DNA of 64,000 bases from Theocolax elegans (GCA_026168455.1 CM047429.1:34145577-34209576); one strand, 5' to 3'; shown: positions 10,396 through 22,976, counted from the first letter of the stretch. Notes: generated by a model from the sequence alone, not told the origin. A program made the numbers and translations.

Positions 10396-11729
10396 CACAG
10401 TAATTACTAAAAGTAATATACAACATTCTGCTATTATTTAAAGAGAATTTATTGCATGCTTATCATCTTGATAGATATTCAAGGTACTTATTCATTGCAC
10501 TTACAGCTAAATCCCAGTTGTCACTTATAGAAAATATTACTGTGATTGGAAATAAATAATACAATATTATTATATTACTCGAGCTGAGAAGTCCATTCAG
10601 ATTATATGCAAGCTATCATATGTGACGAATTGTTATCAATTGGTTTGTTTTAGTTTTATTTATTTCTCAAAAAAACTCTTGAGAGCATATTTTCATCTAG
10701 TAAAATAAAAACTTTACATATATGAGATAGTTTGCGTATAATCTCAATAGATTTTCCAGTGACTCCAGTATGGTGGATATAAATTAATAATTGTTTATAC
10801 ATGGTGAAATTCACTATAACCTCCAGTTCACTGTAAACTCCAGTGATTGGAAATAATTAGGACAATATTAACTCGAGTAACTGGGACGTCGATTCAGATT
10901 ATATTAGTTTATACTTTTCAATAGAGCAATAGCTCCACTTTCTTCTTTCTTTAAAGGACATTTTTTACTTTTTACCATATTGTAAAGTGTAATTTTTGTA
11001 TTTTGCACTGTCTAAAGTGTAATTTTAGTTGTTTAGTCGTTTAAAAGGTGTAGTTTTGGGATTTTTAATGTTACTTAAAGAGTAGTAAAGTCAACAAATT
11101 ACTCATTTTAGGTTCAGTTTTTACTCTTTGGGGTTAAGAGTGTGTGATGAAACTTATTTCATTTGACTGAATTTTCCTGAACGAAATGTCAGACCCAAAT
11201 TACACGAATCTACGCCTTTCAACATAAATATTATAAATAATATATTAAATTAAAAATCTAAAAAAATTCATACAGGTAGCTTAAAATAAAAGCAAGGGCA
11301 TAGCGTTTTGATTTTTTAAGAAATAATTTTTTTAATAATAATTGAGTAAACAATTTTTAGATGCTAATTATTAGTAAAAAAGTCATAAAATTTCAACGCA
11401 AACAATGTAATTTTAAATAATCAATTTAAAAATCTGGAAAATTTTGGGTATATTGCTAAAACATTCAGACTAAGACATTCATTGCTAAGACATTTTTAAG
11501 TTTTAATAATCACAAAATATAAATTAAAAATAGATGGATTTCAATAAACAATAGATAAAGTAAAAAAAAATGTTTAATAGTTTATAAGTACAATACGAAA
11601 AAAATATCTCACTCTTACGCTGAAGCGTACAAATTTTTGAGCGATTTTACAATGCAATGGTTTTTTGTTATTGGCATTGAAAAAATTTTGCTTCCACATA
11701 CTCCAATGTAGAATTTTGTGCTCTTTCAG
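10396..11729. repeat. AT-rich DNA with an imperfect direct repeat
   Basis: The stretch GTGATTGGAAATAA..ACAATATTA..CTCGAG..CGATTCAGATTATAT occurs at about 10541-10612 and again at 10844-10905. No frame or RNA motif is supported. 11040-11150 has several TTTTAGGTT/AGAGTAGTAAAG words without clear structure. Confidence 0.4.
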
Positions 11730-12345
11730 AATCCTTGGTCAAATATTTGGCCAGATTTAAAGGAAAAATAACAAAACCAATTTAAATACTACAAAAAACA
11801 CTTACTCCATTTTTTTTCAGAATGTTATTGCAAATATAATCTATGCTCAAAATATGAAGAAAGGTGAAGAGAATAGTTGCTGTTTAAATCAGTATTTTTT
11901 GAATAATACACGTTTTTTAAAATTATTGTTAATTTATCGAATAAGTAACCTTGAATCATCAAAATAACTTATATATTATTATAGCTTCTTTGATAAGCAT
12001 AAATGTTTTACCATATAGTTTATGCATGCCGGGATCTGTATGGCCATAGTAAATGTATCAAAAAAGTAACGTACATTTCGTACATTTCAGGCGTTATTTG
12101 CAGATTATAAGGTAGATAAAAAATTTTTTTCACTAAAAAATTACTGGTTTAAAGTGCAACTATTCTCTTCGCTTTTTTTCACATTTTGAGTGTACATTAT
12201 ATTAGCGATAAAATTCTGAAAGAACTCGAGAACAAATTTTTTTCTCAAATTTCAGTGTTGTTTTGTTTACATTGATCTTATAATTTTTTCTTTAAATCTG
12301 GCCAAAATTTTGACAAGGGATTCTGACAGCAGAAAATCTAACGTC
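11730..12345. repeat. Palindromic MITE-like element 1 (first copy)
   Basis: The left arm (about 11730-11915, with TTTGGCCAGATTTAAAGG and GAAGAGAATAGTTGC) is mirrored by the right arm (about 12145-12345, with GCAACTATTCTCTTCGC and CTTTAAATCTGGCC). The ~230 bp between is a loop. No coding capacity. The second forward copy is at 19.38-19.98 kb. One of its arms is exactly where the reverse unit of the big duplication turns forward again (19,378). Confidence 0.65.
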
Positions 12346-12550
12346 AGAATGTCTTAAAGCAAAATTTTTTTTGTAACACTCACGAATTTTGCGTTTTTGC
12401 GCCCTAAAAATAGGGTCTAAAGTATCCCTTTAGCAACCGGCGGGCGCAAAAGTACTTTAGCGCTGCCGAGATTCAACAAACAACAAAAACTCATAATCTT
12501 ATCTGCTCCCTAGATTTAGCGCAATAATGCGTGCGTGCTTGCGCGTATGC

Positions 12551-12603
<53 letters not shown>

Positions 12604-12794
12604 TGTGTGTATAATATTAAGCTCAATAAATAGTTTCTGCAAGTGAAATTACTGAAATCAAAATGGCAACGGCAAGTATTTTATAGATATCAACAGAAAT
12701 TTTTTATTTATTTATTGCAGTTTCACTTTCAATAATTTTATTATTCATTATTAAATATTCCACGTTGAATTTGTGCCTCTCGACAGTACTTTAT
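12346..12794. repeat. AT-rich spacer with (TA)n microsatellite
   Basis: A run of TA dinucleotides fills about 12557-12600, preceded by a short purine/pyrimidine-mixed stretch (GCGTGCGTGCTTGCGCG) at 12530. The same block appears in inverted form at about 19.09-19.16 kb with a shortened and altered TA run, and directly at 20.18-20.23 kb. Confidence 0.6.
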
Positions 12795-13285
12795 ACGCTT
12801 TGATTTCAGTATTTTAAAGATTTATTAAGTGTTATATTTATTTTAACAACTTACATACAATTTGATAAATATATTTTAATCAATTCATATGCATTTCCTC
12901 TTGTCCCATATCAAAATAATTTGTAATAATAGGCTACTATGGTCAATAGTGTCGAATGCTTTGGCCAAATTCAAAAAAGTTGTAATCATAGGTTTTCTCC
13001 TCTCATGGTTATTGTAAATTATATTAGTTAATTGACTTAATAGATCTTTGATGTCTTTCTGCTTTATAAAGCAATACTGATTATCAAATATGATCTTATG
13101 TTTAGAGATGAAATAATATATTCTATTATAGATTATTTTTTCAAAAATGTCGCTAAATTGGATATTGTAGACATTGGTCTATAAGATGTGGTTCTGTATT
13201 TGTTACCATCTTTATATGTAGGTATAACCATTGCATATTGAAGAGCACTTGGCCATATGGATCTTTCATTACATAAATTAAATGT
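12795..13285 (-). pseudogene. Non-LTR reverse transcriptase fragment (copy 1)
   Basis: Minus-strand reading gives LCNERSIWPSALQYAMVIPTY, KYRTTSYRPMSTISNLATF, then after small shifts FDNQYCFIKQKDIKDLL and FLNLAKAFDTIDHSSLL, and finally GTRGNAYELIKIYLSN. These are the successive fingers and palm-A blocks of Jockey/CR1-type RT, ending with the AFDTIDH metal-binding block. The downstream YADD block is absent because the copy is cut. The N-terminal side is cut by the LTR-like block at 13286. Confidence 0.75.
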
Positions 13286-14096
13286 TGTAACAGGGTAAGT
13301 ACTGGGGAATGTAAGGCCCCGGTCAGGCCCAATCTGTCTCAACTCACCAACCTTAAGTGTACAGTCCCACGATGCGTCCGGGAATCACTTTGATTCCCGT
13401 GCAATGCCGTTAACAACGTCAAACACCTCGTTTGACTTTGATACCGTGTGTTGGACCCTATGCCCAAAATTGCCAACTAGGATAAACGCCGGAGAGGGCG
13501 GTATTCGTGGGATAGGACTTTGACCGGTAAAATGTTATCAACAATCGATATATTAAGTTAATCGGCGAGAAAGATCGTCTCGCCGAGTCAATTTATTAAA
13601 TAAACAATCACAGGATAATAAATTAACAATTAACAATTCAAGGGGAGTCGTACCGATGACTACCCCCGAGGTCAGCGCGAAAAGAAATCGTTAACACTTG
13701 TTAATGATCGAGAAATCAGCAATCGATCCGGGAATGATCGGCTGCTTAACCGGACACCGCGTGACTTATGTACTTCTGACGTAGGGAGCTCTGACGTAGA
13801 AGCGCCTACGTCACGCGCGACTTCTCTCGTGAAGTGGCTCCCGCGAATCACCAACCTGTCTATCCGGACGGGATTTGTCACGAGAGGGGAGAAAAAGAGG
13901 AACACTTCCTCTCCTGGACCGTACCAGGTAAATCGGGATACGAAATATTAAATAGACACGCGGGTCTAAACGTGGTGCATCACTTACCGCGAATCTGAAT
14001 ATTTCGTCTCGGCGGGAAAAGACTGAGCAACGGAGAGAGAGCTTGGTCTCGTGATTATCTCTCACTCTCTCTCTCTCTCTCTCACTCCAACGGTCA
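13286..14096 (-). repeat. Solo-LTR-like block, Gypsy-type (copy 1)
   Basis: An 811-bp block with TG...CA ends when read minus (starts TGACCGTTGGAG, ends CCCTGTTACA). It contains TATTTAAT/AATAAA-type signals and (CT)n near one end. The same sequence, diverged, lies at 37.36-38.15 kb directly beyond the 3' side of a Gypsy internal region, which is why I call it an LTR. The two flanks here come from different elements (RT fragment, hAT tail), so no target duplication is visible. Small frames inside are not genes. Confidence 0.6.
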
Positions 14097-14545
14097 ATTA
14101 TTTAAACAAATAACACAAATTTTTGTAATTTTGCAAAACTGAATGCGGATATCGATTTTAGGGGCAAAAACACGACAAAAATTTATGTAACGTTTTTTTG
14201 TCAGAGTTCAATTTGTTAGCGTAAAATAACTATAAACAATCGTACTGTGGGAAGGGGGCATTGACCATGTCAAATACCATGCAAAATATGACACAGATAT
14301 CGAAAAACGAACTGTGCCATCCTTTGCATAACCAAAAACTAAAGTACTCGTTTTTCTTTTTTTTTATTGCAATTGTTTATAACAAATTATTTCATTAATT
14401 TTGCAAAACTGAATGCGGATATCGATTTTACGGGAAAAAACACGACAAAAATCTATGTAACATTTGCTTGTCAGAGTTTAATTTGTTAGTGTAAAATACC
14501 TATAAACAATCGTGCGCAAAGTAGTAAAAGTTTCAATAAATTTTG
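14097..14545 (+). pseudogene. hAT transposase tail and terminal sequence (copy 1)
   Basis: Positions 14296-14331 encode DIEKRTVPSFA then a stop, the same as the end of the better-preserved hAT C-terminus at 29.45 kb (DIKKRTAPSFA, stop). The following ~200 bp (AACCAAAAACTAAAGTAC..., GCAAAACTGAATGCGG) matches the sequence beyond that stop as well. A ~135-bp segment with GCAAAACTGAATGCGGATAT and CACGACAAAAAT appears twice (14130-14265 and 14400-14520) as a direct repeat. Confidence 0.55.
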
Positions 14546-14574
14546 AGTTATGAACCTAATTATGGCTCATTGCC

Positions 14575-15035
14575 CTGATCTACTTTGTATTTTCTGAAAA
14601 TAGGTTTGCAACATTTCGTACAGAACTATTAAATTCTCGTCGATTATGTACATATCTTGCATTTTTTCATACTTCCTTGTTTCATGATGTGTTCTGAAGA
14701 ATTTTCAGGGTTTCTCTTTTCCCTGGGAGTACGTACTGATTATAGCTTCTAAATGTAATATTCACAAAATTCTTGAACAATATCTTTGTAACTTTTCTTT
14801 TCATCCGGAAGGAGTTTATTGTAAATCACCGTAGCGTTCGCTAGAGATGCTTGAATAAGTCGAATAAAATTACACCATGTCCATTTTTTACCTCTTATCG
14901 AAGGTATTAGAGCATTACAGTGAAGATCGTGGAGATCGACACCACCCATGTGTTGATTGTATATGGAACAAGAATGAGGGAAAAGAATGAAATTTTTCGA
15001 CGGTTCCTGCTATCTTTGCATTGCCATATTTAGTT
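14575..15035 (-). pseudogene. piggyBac transposase C-terminus (copy 1)
   Basis: Minus-strand 15035-14749 reads ...PHSCSIYNQHMGGVDLHD, GKKWTWCNFIRLIQASLANA, VIYNKL. The MGGVD block and the KKW...NA..iY block are diagnostic of the piggyBac (DDE_Tnp_1_7) family. Beyond the stop, a broken frame has CKICT...FCTKCCKP, like the C-terminal Cys-rich region. A TAG lies upstream of the MGGVD block. The rest of the protein is probably the piece at 28.0-29.0 kb in the same orientation, now separated by later insertions. Confidence 0.8.
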
Positions 15036-15344
15036 GAAAGAATCGATACGCAATAAGCACAAAGTATTATTTAAGTAATCCAGAAGTATTCTTTAAGTAG
15101 TTGTATACTAATATTTTTATAAAAAAGATTTCTTTAAGAATTTTTTCTATATTATCATATAATTCTTGAATGTCCGCTAAAAGATACTACTTAAAGTATA
15201 TGTAAAGAATTCTGTATAATGTATAAATATGAACCTAGTCGCACTTAATTAAAAAAAATGTTTAATATAATGTTTGCGTATTATTATTAGAAATCCGTTT
15301 AGCAGACATAAATAGACATGGTATTATTAAAAAAGAAAAAAATT

Positions 15345-15415
15345 ATCCTGATGGGGATTCGAACTCAGAACTGATAGTCAGAGTGCTACGCCTTAGCACG
15401 CACAGCTATCACAAC
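15345..15415 (-). repeat. tRNA-like sequence (copy 1)
   Basis: Read minus, it ends CAGTTCTGAGTTCGAATCCC then CATCAGGAT. AGTTCGAATCC is a near-perfect pol III B box and TGATAGCTGTGCGTGC sits where the D arm/A box should be. The T stem pairs poorly, so it is a tRNA-derived sequence (SINE or pseudo-tRNA), not a working tRNA. It appears five times in the window, always inside the zig-zag duplication. Confidence 0.55.
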
Positions 15416-15523
15416 ATTTTACTTAGATAGTTTCGGAACTTGTACATGCTCATCAGCTGCCTATATTTCATATAATACGCGGTTGATTTGTTTATAAATA
15501 ATATTTATTAATTTCATAACTAA

Positions 15524-16197
15524 CAAGGAGAGGTCACACCCTCTGGAAAACGTATCCTTACCAAACTCTAGCATATAATTTTTACCATAAAATAATGCAG
15601 AAAGCCGGAGTTCTAGTGTCCAATGACCATTTTTACGATAGATATAAGCAAATAATGAAAAATCTCGCCGAATAAACCGTTGAGTTTGAATGATTATAAC
15701 TCAGAAACAATTTAAGATGTACGTATAAACTACATTTTGAAAGAAAGCTGAGATCGAGTAGATACGTTTTAAATATAAGGAATCTCAAATATTTTAATAT
15801 GGTCAAAAGTTATGGAAAAAATAAGAATTAGCCGAAATTTTATCGAAAATTTAAAATTACAATTTAATGATTTTTTTAGCCCGAAATTTCGTCTAATTCT
15901 TATTTCTCCCATAACTTTTGACCATATTAAAATATTTGGGCTTGCTTTTTTTTAAAACGTATCTAGTCGATCTCAGCTTTCTTTCAAAATTAGTTTATGC
16001 GTACATCTTTAATTGTTTCTGAGTTATAAGCATTCAAACTCAACGGTTTTTTCGGCGAGATTTTTCATTATTTGCTTATATCTATCGTAAAAATGACCAT
16101 TGGACACTAAAACTCCGACTTTCTGCATAATTTTATAGTAGAAATTATATCCTAGAGTTTGGTAAGGATCCGTTTTCCAGAGGGTGTGACCTCTCCT
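15524..16197. repeat. Palindromic MITE 2 (complete copy at the first turn)
   Basis: The left arm starts CAAGGAGAGGTCACACC and the right arm ends GGTGTGACCTCTCCTTG; arms of ~325 bp meet at about 15,860. The arms are mirror images with scattered differences (ACGTATCC versus GGATCCG). At the copy with its native right flank (24.45-25.12 kb) the element is bordered by TAA on both sides, consistent with a 3-bp target duplication as in PIF/Harbinger. It has no coding capacity, and a transcript would fold into a near-perfect long hairpin. Confidence 0.75.
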
Positions 16198-16308
16198 TGG
16201 TTAGTTATGAAATTAATAAATAATTATTTATAAACAAATCAACCGCGTATTATATGAAATATAGGCAGCTGATGAGCATGTACAGTTCCGAAACTATCTA
16301 AGTAAAAT

Positions 16309-16379
16309 GTTGTGATAGCTGTGCGTGCTAAGGCGTAGCACTCTGACTATCAGTTCTGAGTTCGAATCCCCATCAGGAT
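16309..16379 (+). repeat. tRNA-like sequence (copy 2, inverted)
   Basis: Mirror copy of the sequence at 15345-15415, with the same B-box-like AGTTCGAATCC, now on the plus strand in the reverse arm of the duplication. Confidence 0.55.
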
Positions 16380-16682
16380 AATTTTTTTTCTTTTAATAAT
16401 ACCATGTCTATTTATGTCTGCTAAACGGATTTTCTAATAATAATACGCAAACATTATATTAAACATTTTTTTAATTAAGTGCGACTAGGTTCATATTTAT
16501 ACATTATACAGAATTCTTTACATATACTTTAAGTAGTATCTTTTAGCGGACATTCAAGAATTATATGATAATATAGAAAAAATCTTAAAGAAATTTTTTA
16601 TAAAAATATTAGTATACAACTACTTAAAGAATACTTTGGATTACTTAAATAATACTTTGGCTTATTGCGTATCGATTCTTTC

Positions 16683-17143
16683 AACTAAATATGGCAATGC
16701 AAAGATAGCAGGAACCGTCGAAAAATTTCATTCTTTTCCCTCATTCTTGTTCCATATACAATCAACACATGGGTGGTGTCGATCTCCACGATCTTCACTG
16801 TAATGCTCTAATACCTTCGATAAGAGGTAAAAAATGGACATGGTGTAATTTTATTCGACTTATTCAAGCATCTCTAGCGAACGCTACGGTGATTTACAAT
16901 AAACTCCTTCCGGATGAAAAGAAAAGTTACAAAGATATTGTTCAAGAATTTTGTGAATATTACATTTAGAAGCTATAATCAGTACGTACTCCCAGGGAAA
17001 AGAGAAACCCTGAAAATCTTCAACACATCATGAAACAAGGAAGTATGAAAAAATGCAAGATATGTACATAATCGACGAGAATTTAATAGTTCTGTACGAA
17101 AGTTGCAAACCTATTTTCAGAAAATACAAAGTAGATCAGGGCA
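16683..17143 (+). pseudogene. piggyBac transposase C-terminus (copy 2, inverted)
   Basis: The 66-residue frame at 16769-16969 is identical in protein sequence to the minus-strand frame at 14749-14949 (MGGVDLHD ... KDIVQEFCEYYI). It is the mirror copy in the reverse arm. Nothing suggests independent function. Confidence 0.8.
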
Positions 17144-17169
17144 ATGAGCCATAATTAGGTTCATAACTC

Positions 17170-17615
17170 AAAAATTTATTGAAACTTTTACTACTTTGCG
17201 CACGATGTTTATAGGTATTTTACACTAACAAATTAAACTCTGACAAGCAAATGTTACATAGATTTTTGTCGTGTTTTTTCCCGTAAAATCGATATCGCAT
17301 TCAGTTTTGCAAAATTAATGAAATAATTTGTTATAACATTGCAATAAAAAAAAAAAGAAAAACGAGTACTTTAGTTTTGGTTATGCAAAGGATGGCACAG
17401 TTCGTTTTTCGATATCTGTGTCATATTTTGCATGGTATTTGACATGGTCAATGCCCCCTTCCCACAGTACGATTGTTTATAGTTATTTTACGCTAACAAA
17501 TTGAACTCTGACAAAAAAACGTTACATAAATTTTTGTCGTGTTTTTGCCCCTAAAATCGATATCCGCATTCAGTTTTGCAAAATTACAAAAATTTGTGTT
17601 ATTTGTTTAAATAAT
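17170..17615 (-). pseudogene. hAT tail (copy 2, inverted)
   Basis: Reverse-arm copy of 14097-14545, including the DIEKRTVPSFA-stop tail at about 17,390-17,425 and both ~135-bp direct repeats. Confidence 0.55.
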
Positions 17616-18418
17616 TGACGTTGGAGTGAGAGAGAGAGAGAGAGGTGAGAGATAATCACGAGACCAAGCTCTCTCTCCGTGCTCAGTCTTTTCCCGCCGA
17701 GACGAAATATTCAGATTCGCGGTAAGTGATGCACCACGTTTAGACCCGCGTGTCTATTTAATATTTCGTATCCCGATTACCTGGTACGGTCCAGGAGAGG
17801 AAGTGTTCCTCTTTTTCTCCCCTCTCGTGACAAATCCCGTCCGGATAGACAGGTTGGTGATTCGCGGGAGCCACTTCACGAGAGGTCGCGCGTGACGTAG
17901 GCGCTTCTACGTCAGAGCTCCCTACGTCAGAAGTACATAAGTCACGCGGTGTCCGGTAAGCAGCCGATCATTCCCGGATCGATTGCTGATTTCTCGATCA
18001 TTAACAAGTGTTAACGATTTCTTTTCGCGCTGACCTCGGGGGTAGTCATCGGTACGACTCCCCTTGAATGTTAATTGTTAATTTATTATCCTGTGATTGT
18101 TTATTTAATAAATTGGACTCGGCGAGACGATCTTTCTCGCCGATTAACTTAATATATCGATTGTTGATAACATTTTACCGGTCAAAGTCCTATCCACGAA
18201 TACCGCCCTCTCCGGCGTTTATCCTAGTTGGCAATTTTGGGCATAGGGTCCAACACACGGTATCAAAGTCAAACGAGGGTGTTTGACGTTGTTAACGGCA
18301 TTGCACGGGAATCAAAGTGATTCCCGACGCATCGTGGGACTGTACACTTAAGGTTGGTGAGTTGAGACAGATTGGGCCTGACCGGGGCCTTACATTCCCC
18401 AGTACTTACCCTGTTACA
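17616..18418 (+). repeat. Solo-LTR-like block (copy 2, inverted)
   Basis: Mirror of 13286-14096. It starts TGACGTTGGAG (one C shorter than copy 1) and ends CCCTGTTACA. Further one-base length differences (TATCCACG for TATCCCACG, GAGGGTG for GAGGTG) separate it from the other copies. Confidence 0.6.
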
Positions 18419-18900
18419 ACATTTAATTTATGTAATGAAAGATCCATATGGCCAAGTGCTCTTCAATATGCAATGGTTATACCTACATATAAAGATGGTA
18501 ACAAATACAGAACATCTTATAGACCAATGTCTACAATATCCAATTTAGCGACATTTTTGAAAAAATAATCTATAAAGAATATATTATTTCATCTCTAAAC
18601 ATAAGAGCATATTTGATAATCAGTAGCTTTTATAAAGCAGAAAGACATCAAAGATCTATTAAGTCAATTAACTAATATAATTTACAATAACCATGAGGGA
18701 GAAAACCTATGATTACAACTTTTTTGAATTTGGCCAAAGCATTCGACACTATTGACCATAGTAGCCTATTATTACAAATTATTTTGATATGGGACAAGAG
18801 GAAATGCATATGAATTGATTAAAATATTATTTATCAAATTGATGTAAGTTGTTAAAATAATATAACACTTAATAAATCTTTAAAATACTGAAATCAAAGC
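18419..18900 (+). pseudogene. Non-LTR reverse transcriptase fragment (copy 2, inverted)
   Basis: Plus-strand copy of the RT fragment at 12795-13285: the same SIWPSALQYAMVIPTYKDG and YRPMSTISNLATF blocks in one frame, and the AFDTIDHSSLLLQI block downstream. It ends in the same AT-rich sequence. Confidence 0.75.
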
Positions 18901-19097
18901 GTATAAAGTACTGCGAGGCACAAATTCAACGTGGAATATTTAATAATGAATAATAAAATTATTGAAAGTGAAACTGCAATAATAAATAAAAAATTTCTGT
19001 TGATATCTATAAATACTTGCGTTGCCATTTTGATTTCAGTAATTTCACTTGCAGAAACTATTATTGAGCTTAATATTATACACACACCAAATTATAG

Positions 19098-19128
<31 letters not shown>

Positions 19129-19379
19129 ATATGTACACGCATACGCGCAAGCACGCACGCATTATTGCGCTAAATCTAGGGAGCAGATAAGATTATGAGT
19201 TTTGTTGTTTGTTGAATCTCGGCAGCGCTAAAGTACTTTGCCCCGCCGGTTGCTAAAGGGATACTTTAGACCCTATTTTTAGGGCGCAAAACGCAAAATT
19301 CGTGAGTGTTACAAAAAAATTTTGCTTTAAGACATTCTGACGTTAGATTTTCTGCTGTCAGAATCCCTTGTCAAAATTT
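18901..19379. repeat. Reverse copy of 12.30-12.80 kb, with (TA)n
   Basis: Inverted copy of the AT-rich spacer and of the outer right arm of palindromic MITE 1. The small frames on both strands here (18,894-19,173) are incidental. The arm ends at about 19,378, at GGCCAGATTTAAAGG, where the sequence switches to forward orientation. Confidence 0.7.
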
Positions 19380-19976
19380 GGCCAGATTTAAAGGAAAAAT
19401 AACAAAACCAATTTAAATACTACAAAAAACACTTACTCCATTTTTTTTCAGAATGTTATTGCAAATATAATCTATGCTCAAAATATGAAGAAAGGTGAAG
19501 AGAATAGTTGCTGTTTAAATCAGTATTTTTTGAATAATACACGTTTTTTAAAATTATTGTTAATTTATCGAATAAGTAACCTTGAATCATCAAAATAACT
19601 TATATTATTATAGCTTCTTTGATAAGCATAAATGTTTTACCATATAGTTTATGCATGCCGGGATCTGTATGGCCATAGTAAATGTATCAAAAAAGTAACG
19701 TACATTTCGTACATTTCAGGCGTTATTTGCAGATTATAAGGTAGATAAAAAATTTTTTTCACTAAAAAATTACTGGTTTAAAGTGCAACTATTCTCTTCG
19801 CTTTTTTTCACATTTTGAGTGTACATTATATTAGCGATAAAATTCTGAAAGAACTCGAGAACAAATTTTTTTCTCAAATTTCAGTGTTGTTTTGTTTACA
19901 TTGATCTTATAATTTTTTCTTTAAATCTGGCCAAAATTTTGACAAGGGATTCTGACAGCAGAAAATCTAACGTCAG
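19380..19976. repeat. Palindromic MITE 1 (second forward copy)
   Basis: Matches 11,749-12,345 at a constant offset of 7,631 bp. The outermost left bases of the first copy (TTTCAGAATCCTTGGTCAAATA) are replaced by the mirror version (TCAGAATCCCTTGTCAAAAT), showing that the junction lies inside the left arm. Confidence 0.65.
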
Positions 19977-20179
19977 AATGTCTTAAAGCAAAATTTTTTT
20001 TGTAACACTCACGAATTTTGCGTTTTTGCGCCCTAAAAATAGGGTCTAAAGTATCCCTTTAGCAACCGGCGGGCGCAAAAGTACTTTAGCGCTGCCGAGA
20101 TTCAACAAACAACAAAAACTCATAATCTTATCTGCTCCCTAGATTTAGCGCAATAATGCGTGCGTGCTTGCGCGTATGC

Positions 20180-20234
<55 letters not shown>

Positions 20235-20425
20235 TGTGTGTATAATATTAAGCTCAATAAATAGTTTCTGCAAGTGAAATTACTGAAATCAAAATGGCAA
20301 CGGCAAGTATTTTATAGATATCAACAGAAATTTTTTATTTATTTATTGCAGTTTCACTTTCAATAATTTTATTATTCATTATTAAATATTCCACGTTGAA
20401 TTTGTGCCTCTCGACAGTACTTTAT

Positions 20426-20916
20426 ACGCTTTGATTTCAGTATTTTAAAGATTTATTAAGTGTTATATTTATTTTAACAACTTACATACAATTTGATAAA
20501 TATATTTTAATCAATTCATATGCATTTCCTCTTGTCCCATATCAAAATAATTTGTAATAATAGGCTACTATGGTCAATAGTGTCGAATGCTTTGGCCAAA
20601 TTCAAAAAAGTTGTAATCATAGGTTTTCTCCTCTCATGGTTATTGTAAATTATATTAGTTAATTGACTTAATAGATCTTTGATGTCTTTCTGCTTTATAA
20701 AGCAATACTGATTATCAAATATGATCTTATGTTTAGAGATGAAATAATATATTCTATTATAGATTATTTTTTCAAAAATGTCGCTAAATTGGATATTGTA
20801 GACATTGGTCTATAAGATGTGGTTCTGTATTTGTTACCATCTTTATATGTAGGTATAACCATTGCATATTGAAGAGCACTTGGCCATATGGATCTTTCAT
20901 TACATAAATTAAATGT
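20426..20916 (-). pseudogene. Non-LTR reverse transcriptase fragment (copy 3)
   Basis: Same as 12795-13285 at offset 7,631; the 69-residue frame at 20764-20973 is identical to that at 13133-13342. Confidence 0.75.
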
Positions 20917-21727
20917 TGTAACAGGGTAAGTACTGGGGAATGTAAGGCCCCGGTCAGGCCCAATCTGTCTCAACTCACCAACCTTAAGTGTACAGTCCCA
21001 CGATGCGTCCGGGAATCACTTTGATTCCCGTGCAATGCCGTTAACAACGTCAAACACCTCGTTTGACTTTGATACCGTGTGTTGGACCCTATGCCCAAAA
21101 TTGCCAACTAGGATAAACGCCGGAGAGGGCGGTATTCGTGGGATAGGACTTTGACCGGTAAAATGTTATCAACAATCGATATATTAAGTTAATCGGCGAG
21201 AAAGATCGTCTCGCCGAGTCAATTTATTAAATAAACAATCACAGGATAATAAATTAACAATTAACAATTCAAGGGGAGTCGTACCGATGACTACCCCCGA
21301 GGTCAGCGCGAAAAGAAATCGTTAACACTTGTTAATGATCGAGAAATCAGCAATCGATCCGGGAATGATCGGCTGCTTAACCGGACACCGCGTGACTTAT
21401 GTACTTCTGACGTAGGGAGCTCTGACGTAGAAGCGCCTACGTCACGCGCGACTTCTCTCGTGAAGTGGCTCCCGCGAATCACCAACCTGTCTATCCGGAC
21501 GGGATTTGTCACGAGAGGGGAGAAAAAGAGGAACACTTCCTCTCCTGGACCGTACCAGGTAAATCGGGATACGAAATATTAAATAGACACGCGGGTCTAA
21601 ACGTGGTGCATCACTTACCGCGAATCTGAATATTTCGTCTCGGCGGGAAAAGACTGAGCAACGGAGAGAGAGCTTGGTCTCGTGATTATCTCTCACTCTC
21701 TCTCTCTCTCTCTCACTCCAACGGTCA
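20917..21727 (-). repeat. Solo-LTR-like block (copy 3)
   Basis: Same as 13286-14096 at offset 7,631, with TG...CA ends on the minus strand. Confidence 0.6.
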
Positions 21728-22176
21728 ATTATTTAAACAAATAACACAAATTTTTGTAATTTTGCAAAACTGAATGCGGATATCGATTTTAGGGGCAAAA
21801 ACACGACAAAAATTTATGTAACGTTTTTTTGTCAGAGTTCAATTTGTTAGCGTAAAATAACTATAAACAATCGTACTGTGGGAAGGGGGCATTGACCATG
21901 TCAAATACCATGCAAAATATGACACAGATATCGAAAAACGAACTGTGCCATCCTTTGCATAACCAAAAACTAAAGTACTCGTTTTTCTTTTTTTTATTGC
22001 AATTGTTTATAACAAATTATTTCATTAATTTTGCAAAACTGAATGCGGATATCGATTTTACGGGAAAAAACACGACAAAAATCTATGTAACATTTGCTTG
22101 TCAGAGTTTAATTTGTTAGTGTAAAATACCTATAAACAATCGTGCGCAAAGTAGTAAAAGTTTCAATAAATTTTTG
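21728..22176 (+). pseudogene. hAT tail (copy 3)
   Basis: Same as 14097-14545. One T fewer in the poly-T after CTCGTTTTTC joins a 75-residue frame at 21892-22119 that is open here but broken in copy 1, so that frame is an accident of homopolymer length. Confidence 0.55.
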
Positions 22177-22205
22177 AGTTATGAACCTAATTATGGCTCA
22201 TTGCC

Positions 22206-22666
22206 CTGATCTACTTTGTATTTTCTGAAAATAGGTTTGCAACATTTCGTACAGAACTATTAAATTCTCGTCGATTATGTACATATCTTGCATTTTTTCA
22301 TACTTCCTTGTTTCATGATGTGTTCTGAAGAATTTTCAGGGTTTCTCTTTTCCCTGGGAGTACGTACTGATTATAGCTTCTAAATGTAATATTCACAAAA
22401 TTCTTGAACAATATCTTTGTAACTTTTCTTTTCATCCGGAAGGAGTTTATTGTAAATCACCGTAGCGTTCGCTAGAGATGCTTGAATAAGTCGAATAAAA
22501 TTACACCATGTCCATTTTTTACCTCTTATCGAAGGTATTAGAGCATTACAGTGAAGATCGTGGAGATCGACACCACCCATGTGTTGATTGTATATGGAAC
22601 AAGAATGAGGGAAAAGAATGAAATTTTTCGACGGTTCCTGCTATCTTTGCATTGCCATATTTAGTT
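22206..22666 (-). pseudogene. piggyBac transposase C-terminus (copy 3)
   Basis: Same as 14575-15035; the 66-residue frame at 22380-22580 is identical in protein sequence. Confidence 0.8.
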
Positions 22667-22976
22667 GAAAGAATCGATACGCAATAAGCACAAAGTATTA
22701 TTTAAGTAATCCAGAAGTATTCTTTAAGTAGTTGTATACTAATATTTTTATAAAAAAGATTTCTTTAAGAATTTTTTCTATATTATCATATAATTCTTGA
22801 ATGTCCGCTAAAAGATACTACTTAAAGTATATGTAAAGAATTCTGTATAATGTATAAATATGAACCTAGTCGCACTTAATTAAAAAAAAATGTTTAATAT
22901 AATGTTTGCGTATTATTATTAGAAATCCGTTTAGCAGACATAAATAGACATGGTATTATTAAAAAAGAAAAAAATT

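Noticed and set aside
13672..14065. Arg/Ser-rich minus frames repeated at 21,303-21,696
   Set aside because: They lie inside the LTR-like block and owe their openness to its lower AT content; the reverse copy breaks them by homopolymer changes.
15345..15415. Functional tRNA gene
   Set aside because: The B box is good but the T stem and acceptor stem do not pair properly and copies sit inside a repeat; more likely tRNA-derived.
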